Shown here piece by piece: positions 1 to 5,588 of a stretch of 7,499 nucleotides of DNA. The DNA lies in assembly GCA_964448285.1 (NCBI GenBank), contig CAYUWG010000126.1, positions 1-7,499 of the forward strand. The letters run 5' to 3'. The notes beneath the pieces were generated by a model, which saw only the letters and a program-made list of their open reading frames with translations, was not told the origin of the DNA and made no database searches. The DNA comes from CAYUWG01 sp964448285 (GTDB lineage Bacteria; Bacteroidota; Ignavibacteria; SZUA-365). The stretch's first letter is position 1; every line of letters starts with the position of its first letter. The translations under genes were made by a program, and so were the position numbers.

Positions 1-588
1 GAGAACACCCCCGATGAGATATCCCGCTTCCTGTGCACTGTATTGCAATGCGAGGACCAGCGGAGGAGCGACCGCGATGCCGACCGTCCCCATGAGATTG
101 ACGATGCCGATCGAAACACCGATCTCTTCCTGGCGCGCTTTCACGAGAGGACCGAGCGCGGCGACTGCGGATGCGCCGCAAATCGCATGTCCCGCACCGA
201 TCATCGTGGCAAATGGTTTCGAAAATCCCAAGCGCATTCCGAGCGGCACCGCGACGAGCATGACGATGAACACGAGGATTGCAACGAACAGAAGCGGCAT
301 CCACCCGACGCTTGCGATCCTGTCAATTTGCAGTTCGAAGCCCATCAGCACGATGGCATACGAAAGCATATTTCGTTCGGCAAATCCGATACCGCCTTCG
401 GTGATTGCAGGAAGCTGCCACACGTTCCCGACGATGATACCGAGAACGAGCGCAGGCACGACCCCACCGCCGATTGGGAGAAGGCGTGCAAGCACCGTTG
501 CGAGGACGGCAATACCCACCGCGACAACGAGGCCCGGAATGAACTCATTCAGCGCTCCTCCTTTCCATAACGCGCGATCACGTTTCAA
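1..588 (-). CDS. yeiH: YeiH/UPF0324-family putative sulfate exporter, N-terminal part (runs off left edge)
   Basis: This is an integral inner-membrane protein of the YeiH family (UPF0324, Cons_hypoth698), described as putative sulfate exporters; the substrate here is not shown by the sequence. The frame is open from the left edge to a TTG at 586-588, giving 196 residues of an expected 330-350. Using that start, FIPGL at 16-20 opens the first membrane helix. MLSYAIVLMGFEL at 74-86 matches the family's 'LLRLGIILYGFRL' segment. GAGHAICGASAVAALGPLVK at 131-150 matches the diagnostic GAGxxICGAxA motif, and NLMGTVGIAV follows at 164-173. Hydrophobic segments lie at about 17-37, 42-57, 75-90, 97-117 and 160-182. 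The start is uncertain: no in-frame ATG occurs before residue 74. TTG at 586-588 overlaps the lptD stop as TTGA and gives MKRDRALWKGGALNEFIPGL; CTG at 550-552 is an alternative. A good Shine-Dalgarno at 557-564 serves an out-of-frame ATG at 546-548 (see findings). The family call is firm; the function and start are less so. Confidence 0.86.
   Translation of the reverse strand, partial: MKRDRALWKGGALNEFIPGLVVAVGIAVLATVLARLLPIGGGVVPALVLGIIVGNVWQLPAITEGGIGFAERNMLSYAIVLMGFELQIDRIASVGWMPLLFVAILVFIVMLVAVPLGMRLGFSKPFATMIGAGHAICGASAVAALGPLVKARQEEIGVSIGIVNLMGTVGIAVAPPLVLALQYSAQEAGYLIGGVL
557..564 (-). promoter_or_regulatory. Strong Shine-Dalgarno sequence (AAAGGAGG) before the yeiH-like gene
   Basis: On the minus strand AAAGGAGG lies 8 nt before an ATG (546-548) and 4 nt before a CTG (550-552). 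It is the only near-perfect ribosome binding site in the window; the TPR-protein and lptD starts have none that I can see. The well-spaced ATG is not in the frame of the transporter, whereas the CTG is in frame but closely spaced. The site lies inside the transporter frame if translation starts at TTG 586-588. It probably drives the transporter, but how the frame is resolved is open. Confidence 0.6.
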
Positions 589-3179
589 TAGTACACTCCG
601 CGGTCGCTTCCTTTTTTCTCGATCTTGATGTCCTGAAGTTGAGGGGCTTTGAGACGAATGACGAGCGAGTAGCTTCTCCACGCGCCGGTCGGTACCCAAG
701 AAAAGTTCATTTCCCAGCAATGCAGGTCGCGCGAAATGTTGATCTGCGGCGTACCGATTTCCTTCGTTACGAAGTCATAGTACGTGGAAGCAGAGATGCG
801 CCAGTTCGGGGTCGGTTTGATATTGAGACTCGCCCTCATAGTTGAGCTGCGCGACTTCTCACTCGGGTTCGACTGATTCATCGAATAATCGAACCCAAGA
901 CTCAGGTCCCACGGGATGCGGAAGGAGTACCCGCCTGCATCTGCGACGTTCGACGTGTCTTTCGATTTCGATTCGAACATCTCGCTTCTGATGTTTGTCG
1001 AAAAGTGAATGTCGAAATTCGTCAGGCGCGCGAGTCCGCGGCCTTCCGAGAAGAGATAGCGGTTCAATTCGCGGCCGGACTCGATCACGTAGGGATTCCC
1101 TGAAGTATCGATACCAACGCGCGCGAGTTGAAACACGTATGGAGTCAACGTCGCGCCTCCATAAATGTCGAGCAGGTTCTCGATGCTCGTCCGAAACGAA
1201 AGGGAAACCGGCGCAAGTTTGAGGCTATCGCGAACGAAGTTATACGACGACGAGGCGTTGAGATTGAAGAGTTGGAATTTCCTCGGCGTCATAGTCGTGT
1301 CCTCTTCGCTCGGCGAGAGCTTCATCTCAAAGATGTTCGAGAGGTTCATGCCAAGAGTTTGCGACTCGCCCGATGGCACGCCTCCGAATACGGTACCGGG
1401 GCGGTAAGCATAGCCCGTGTAGGGATCGTATCGCACTTCATTCGTGCTGTCGCGATACGTGAGATAGTAACCCCATGACTCCTTCGAGAAATCCGGATTG
1501 TAACTGTAGCTCAGCGACGGTTGCAGCGTGTGCCGAATACCAAGGATGCCGAAAACGTTCGGTGTCAACGTCCCATAGAGCTTGGTGTTCGCCGAAACGC
1601 CGAATGAAAACGTATGCAGAGCATAGAAGCCATAAGCATCACGAGCTTTCACCGTCGAATCCGATTCATCGTAGTAGCGCTCCAAGCGGTGATCATACCA
1701 TCGCTCGGTAAAGTTGAACGAAGGTTGAATCGTGAAGTAGCCGAACTTCGGCGAGGTGATGAGACCGATATTGTGCTGAATCCCCCGCCGGTCGAAAAGA
1801 TCTTTCACATCCACCTGCTGGCCGCTCGCATCTCGCTCCGTTCGCTTTCGCAGGTCGAGTGTGCTGAGCAACCGGCTGCTGTAGTTGAAGCCGATCATCT
1901 CATACCACGCTCCTTCACCGAAAAAATCGTCACCACGAAAAGGATAGATCTGCGATTGATTGAACGAGGCATCCGGCAGCGTCGTGATCGACGTTCCGTT
2001 CCGTAAATCCTGATTGCGGGAGATGTTGACCGAAAGACTTCGATTCGTGCCCTCCCAGGAAGTATTGTAGCCGGCGGACGAATAAGAATTCTGAGTAAGG
2101 AGTTGGTCGATGTTCGTGCTGAAGTTATCGACGTAGGAATCCGTCATGAACGTGAAATCCGCGGAAAGGCGCGAAAGCGGGTCGAGCGTCTGGCTGTGGC
2201 GAATCCCGATTTTGAAATCCTCGCGCGTCGGATCATCGGGTCGAAAGACGCTTCCGATATCGAACTGCTGCCTTCCATAGGATGCGGTGATGGAGCCGCT
2301 GAAGTTGTAGCGCAACGAGTATTGGACAGCGGCGTTCGCCTGATAGCCGCCCTTCGAATACCAATCAGCGGTGAGTTTCAAGTCCCAGTAATCACTCGCC
2401 GCAAGGTAATATCCGAACCCACGGAGGTTGCGACCGCGGCGCGCATCGTCGCCAAACGTCGGCGGGATTATGCCTGATGTTCGCCCGCCTTTACTCGGTA
2501 TGACGGCGAACGGCAGCGCGAAAAGTGGAATGTCTTCGATGAAGAAATAGATCGGCTCGGCAATGACCACGTCATTCGGAATCACTTTCATCTGCGGCGA
2601 ACCGAAGTAGTAATGCTTGTGGTCGGGATTGTCGCACGTCGTGTATCGCCCATGCCCGATGAAATACACGTCGTCGGATATGCGCTTGATCTTCTCTCCT
2701 AAATAGAATCCGTCATCGATCTCCGTTTCCCCTTCGACGATCATTCCGCGCTTCGTTTTGAAATTGTAGGTCATCTCCTTCCCTTCATACTTCTCGCTCC
2801 CTTCTTTGAAGACCGGCGTACCCATGAGTTTGCCTTCGCGTTCCGCGGACGTATCCGGCACTCCACGCGCAACGAGCATCGATGCATTCCAATCGATCGT
2901 GATGCGTTCGGCTTTGACGCCGAGCGTTCCATAATCGATGTTCGCCGTACCGAACAACGTCGCCTTCTTGTCCTTCAAACGATAGACGACGGAATCTTTC
3001 GCGACGTAATTCACGAGAGTATCGAGTGCGTTCTTTACCTGAAAGACTACGGTGGTATCGCTGCCCTGTACGATCCGCGCAGTATCCGAGGATACGATTG
3101 CGGTATCCGTGACCTGCGCATGCACCGCAATTGCGAGCACGATGTGAGCGAATGTTGTCCGGATGAGCGAACGCATCAT
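585..3179 (-). CDS. lptD: LptD/OstA outer-membrane LPS-assembly protein
   Basis: LptD is the outer-membrane beta-barrel that receives lipopolysaccharide from the periplasmic Lpt bridge and inserts it into the outer leaflet, normally with the lipoprotein LptE plugging the barrel. The 864-residue product starts with a Sec signal peptide (hydrophobic HIVLAIAVHA, likely cleavage after Ala21). An OstA/LptA-like jellyroll domain follows at about 60-180 (DSVVYRLKDKKATLFGTANI, GVKAERITIDW, YEGKEMTYNFKTKRGMIVEG). The family hallmark junction lies at 179-245: YTTCDNPDHKHYYFG, then IPLFALPFAVIP at 217-228 and GRTSGIIPPTFG at 232-243. From about 250 onward, alternating aromatic/polar strands form the barrel, ending with CWEMNFSWVP (821-830) and SYSLVIRLKAP. 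The length is normal for the Bacteroidota form. The only cysteines are Cys182 and Cys821. The ATG at 3177-3179 overlaps the upstream stop (ATGA), which fixes the start and implies translational coupling; a second ATG follows immediately. The stop overlaps the possible TTG start of the transporter gene. Confidence 0.93.
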   Translation of the reverse strand: MMRSLIRTTFAHIVLAIAVHAQVTDTAIVSSDTARIVQGSDTTVVFQVKNALDTLVNYVAKDSVVYRLKDKKATLFGTANIDYGTLGVKAERITIDWNASMLVARGVPDTSAEREGKLMGTPVFKEGSEKYEGKEMTYNFKTKRGMIVEGETEIDDGFYLGEKIKRISDDVYFIGHGRYTTCDNPDHKHYYFGSPQMKVIPNDVVIAEPIYFFIEDIPLFALPFAVIPSKGGRTSGIIPPTFGDDARRGRNLRGFGYYLAASDYWDLKLTADWYSKGGYQANAAVQYSLRYNFSGSITASYGRQQFDIGSVFRPDDPTREDFKIGIRHSQTLDPLSRLSADFTFMTDSYVDNFSTNIDQLLTQNSYSSAGYNTSWEGTNRSLSVNISRNQDLRNGTSITTLPDASFNQSQIYPFRGDDFFGEGAWYEMIGFNYSSRLLSTLDLRKRTERDASGQQVDVKDLFDRRGIQHNIGLITSPKFGYFTIQPSFNFTERWYDHRLERYYDESDSTVKARDAYGFYALHTFSFGVSANTKLYGTLTPNVFGILGIRHTLQPSLSYSYNPDFSKESWGYYLTYRDSTNEVRYDPYTGYAYRPGTVFGGVPSGESQTLGMNLSNIFEMKLSPSEEDTTMTPRKFQLFNLNASSSYNFVRDSLKLAPVSLSFRTSIENLLDIYGGATLTPYVFQLARVGIDTSGNPYVIESGRELNRYLFSEGRGLARLTNFDIHFSTNIRSEMFESKSKDTSNVADAGGYSFRIPWDLSLGFDYSMNQSNPSEKSRSSTMRASLNIKPTPNWRISASTYYDFVTKEIGTPQINISRDLHCWEMNFSWVPTGAWRSYSLVIRLKAPQLQDIKIEKKGSDRGVYY

Positions 3180-5488
3180 CGAAACGTCGTCTGCCGAAGT
3201 TGGCTCAGGTTCATTGAGAGCACCTCGCGTGCATCATCGGCTCGCGGAGTTCCCTGCTCGAGCGCAAGAAAGCGCGTCAGAAGTGCACGCCCTTTTTCAT
3301 GCTTGGCCGGATCGATGAGATAGATTTTTCCAAGGCAGTAAAGCGCGTTCGTTATGGTGGAGTCACGTTTGAGAGCTTCACTGAAAGCACGCTCCGATTC
3401 ACCGAAGAGCATCGTGGTGTATGAAGCGAATCCATAGTCGCTCCACGTAACCGCGTTCGTTTCAGGATAGCGTACTGATTTCCGCAGCGCATCCATTGCT
3501 TTTTCCCGGTCACCGAGATTCGCCCAACTGACACCGATTGCGTTGAAGAGATACGACATGGTCTGGCCGTGATTCTCCTTTCGTGCCGCTGAATCCACTA
3601 ACGCCTTTTCATACCATTCCACTGCGCGCTCATACTGTTTCGCCGCAAAGTGCCGGTTGCCGAGATAGTAGGCAATGTCAAAACTCGTCCTCTCTTTGCC
3701 GATGATCGGCTTGAGCACATTCTCCGCCCAGCCCGGACGGGTTTCGACCGGCATCAATCGGGTCGCCGCCTTTACGAGATTCACATATATCTCGTTCAGC
3801 GTTGTACGCTGTGCGTGTTCGTCCTTTCCGACAGGGGCGTTTCGAACGCTGTCCGGCAACTGGAGAATGTTGCCGAGACTTGCTTCCAGAGCCGCCAGCA
3901 TTTCCGGTGAGAGTGTCGTCGCGCTTTCGAATGCGCGCGTCAGTTTGTAGTACTCGTATGGATCGCCGGTAAGATTTGCGACTCGAATGATCGTCGCTAT
4001 TTCTCCTTCGCGATTGTTCGTCGCTGAAAACGCAGAGCGTATCGTCTCGAAGTGACCGGCGGAGACTTCCTTTGGGAGAATGGGAACGTATAACTCCGTC
4101 AACGCAGTGAAGCGGTCAAGCGAGTGAAAGAAGTTCGTATTCACCGCAATCCATGGAATGATCAGAATCAACGGCTGAACGGCAAGCTGGCCTAAGAAAT
4201 ACGAACGAACATGCTCCTGCTTGATGGAAAGTACCATCGCAAAGGCGGCAACGGCGATCGTAGTCCCAAGCAAAGCATAGACATCCCAGTCGCGTGCGAT
4301 CGCGGAATGACCGACGCAGAGCGCAAGCCAGTAGAGAACGCCATGCAATGCAAAAACGGTCGATCGTGAAAGCTCGTAATCCGTTTTCTTCATCACAAAG
4401 AAACCGAAAATCATGGCAAGCGAAACCGGCGCGCTTAAGACGAGATTGTTCAGCACGTCGAGAAGGTGTTGCGGACTGAGCAGTGTGAATGAAGACGTCT
4501 CAGACGTGAGCGGTATGAAGAACGTGTTCGCATCGGCGGCGTTCAAAGCGATGTAGAACACGAAAGCGAGCGTGAGGAAGATTGCGTTCGCGATGAGGAG
4601 CTTTCGCAAGCCATTCGAATCATGCATGAACTTCTTTCTCCACAAAAGAAAGACCCACGTCGGCAAAAAGACGAGTGCCGAGAGGTGAAACGCAACGCCG
4701 CATGCGAAGACGATCGTAGAGAATTTCGGAAACCTTTCCATCTGCATTTCAATCATGCCGACGAGAAGGAACATCGTTCCGAAGAGATAGAGGAACGCGT
4801 AATACTCGACGTAGCCGAAAAAGAAGAGCATTCCCGCAGTCCCGAAGATTGATCCTGTAAGCGCCATGCGTTGCAACGAAGTGCGTGCAGCACGATGCGC
4901 GATCATCATCACGGTAAACACATACACGGCGCCAACGACAAAGCTGACCACGAGGAAGACTTCCGTGTAGCCCTGGAGTTGCACCGTGGCGTCCCCGCCG
5001 GCATGAGGCACGAACAGACCGATGAGAGTCACGATTGTGAGAACGGTCAGCGGTTCGTTCCAGAGAGTGCCGTACGAGAAGCCCGCGTCCTCAGCATAGC
5101 GGAACAGCGCGCGCACGACGTGCACTCCATCGCCGAGAAACGAGAACGGGACGAAGAGCTTCCAGAACAGAATTCCACACGCGCCGGCAATGACTGCATG
5201 GACGAGAATCCGTTTCCCTCTCTCTTCGGGAAACAATGCATCACCCGTGAACGAGATCATCCTGTTCAATCGCATTCCAACGGTCGGCACCGCAAGCGAT
5301 AAGGAAAGCACAGCGAGAACAAGCGTGACCTCGTTCGAAAGGAAGCCCGAAACATTCAGCCCCCAAAGACCCGACGTCGCGTCAAACGAAGCGAGCGTTC
5401 GAATCAGAACGATAACGATGAAAGGGAGTGCGTATTTCCAATGCAGAGTTTGAGCGGGTGTTTTTTCTGGAGCGGCTTTCTTTTTCAC
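3176..5488 (-). CDS. Polytopic membrane protein with C-terminal TPR domain (GT-C-like layout, function unknown)
   Basis: I do not recognise a named family. The 770-residue product has a short basic N-terminus (MKKKAAPEKT), then about 12-13 hydrophobic segments (roughly 20-34, 52-71, 95-113, 146-162, 177-197, 212-226, 229-248, 257-283, 298-316, 347-366, 376-395, 403-421, 430-449). A soluble region of about 320 residues follows. Its last part reads as TPR repeats near 603-632 (IAYYLGNRHFAAKQYERAVE), 644-674 (NAIGVSWANLGDREKAMDAL), 678-709 (SDYGFASYTTMLFGESERAF) and 712-745. Loop motifs include FLGDG at 118-121, FGYVEYYAFLYLF at 224-236, VAFHLSALVFLP at 265-276 and ARDWDVYA at 398-405. A polytopic core with an acidic motif in an early loop and a TPR tail is typical of GT-C-type, lipid-linked-sugar transferases, so an envelope glycosyltransferase role is an inference only. 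The start is GTG (5486-5488) without a clear ribosome binding site; the frame stays open upstream to about 5590 but has no ATG, and the KKK-rich N-terminus fits this start. The stop overlaps the lptD start by 4 bp. Confidence 0.8.
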   Translation of the reverse strand: MKKKAAPEKTPAQTLHWKYALPFIVIVLIRTLASFDATSGLWGLNVSGFLSNEVTLVLAVLSLSLAVPTVGMRLNRMISFTGDALFPEERGKRILVHAVIAGACGILFWKLFVPFSFLGDGVHVVRALFRYAEDAGFSYGTLWNEPLTVLTIVTLIGLFVPHAGGDATVQLQGYTEVFLVVSFVVGAVYVFTVMMIAHRAARTSLQRMALTGSIFGTAGMLFFFGYVEYYAFLYLFGTMFLLVGMIEMQMERFPKFSTIVFACGVAFHLSALVFLPTWVFLLWRKKFMHDSNGLRKLLIANAIFLTLAFVFYIALNAADANTFFIPLTSETSSFTLLSPQHLLDVLNNLVLSAPVSLAMIFGFFVMKKTDYELSRSTVFALHGVLYWLALCVGHSAIARDWDVYALLGTTIAVAAFAMVLSIKQEHVRSYFLGQLAVQPLILIIPWIAVNTNFFHSLDRFTALTELYVPILPKEVSAGHFETIRSAFSATNNREGEIATIIRVANLTGDPYEYYKLTRAFESATTLSPEMLAALEASLGNILQLPDSVRNAPVGKDEHAQRTTLNEIYVNLVKAATRLMPVETRPGWAENVLKPIIGKERTSFDIAYYLGNRHFAAKQYERAVEWYEKALVDSAARKENHGQTMSYLFNAIGVSWANLGDREKAMDALRKSVRYPETNAVTWSDYGFASYTTMLFGESERAFSEALKRDSTITNALYCLGKIYLIDPAKHEKGRALLTRFLALEQGTPRADDAREVLSMNLSQLRQTTFR

Positions 5489-5588
5489 GTGTTTTGGAAG
5501 TCGGTAAAAATCCGCATCAAAGTACGAAATCCCTTTGGGCGAAGGCGAGGAGCACTGCTTGTCAGGGACTCGACGTTGGGTGAACCCT
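5489..5588. other. 100-bp intergenic gap between the secreted protein and the TPR/lptD unit
   Basis: This is the only non-coding stretch in the window. On the minus strand it has an AT-richer segment (about 5495-5525, including TTGATG and GGATTTTTACC), but no matching second promoter box at proper spacing. Inverted repeats are limited to 3-bp arms (GGG-TTCA-CCC near the stop of the upstream gene and CCC-AAA-GGG), too weak to be called terminators. Whether the downstream genes have their own promoter here cannot be decided from the sequence. Confidence 0.5.

Noticed and set aside
345..548. Minus-strand 67-codon frame starting at the well-placed ATG after AAAGGAGG
   Set aside because: The product is Ser/Arg-rich with no family resemblance, while the frame one base away encodes YeiH. 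It is kept only as part of the start-site puzzle and not called as a gene.
545..568. A 7-codon minicistron (MERRSAE, stop) whose TGA overlaps the ATG at 546-548
   Set aside because: It is short enough to occur by chance and lies within the transporter frame if TTG is the start. There is no evidence of a leader-peptide role.
14..628. Plus-strand open frame of 204 codons over the left end
   Set aside because: It lies antisense to the YeiH-like frame, which carries a recognisable family motif (GAGHAICGASA). Its own product is low-complexity (Thr/Arg/Pro rich) with no domain. It is explained by the codon bias of the opposite gene.
5495..5530. TACTTTG / TTGATG on the minus strand as a possible Bacteroidota promoter (TAnnTTTG) or sigma-70 -35 box
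   Set aside because: The spacing in TACTTTG is one base short of TAnnTTTG. No -33 TTG or -10 partner sits at a proper distance, so the match is too weak to call.
5560..5588. GGG-TTCA-CCC just after the stop of the secreted-protein gene, as a terminator
   Set aside because: The arms are only 3 bp and no T-run follows. This is not a credible intrinsic terminator.
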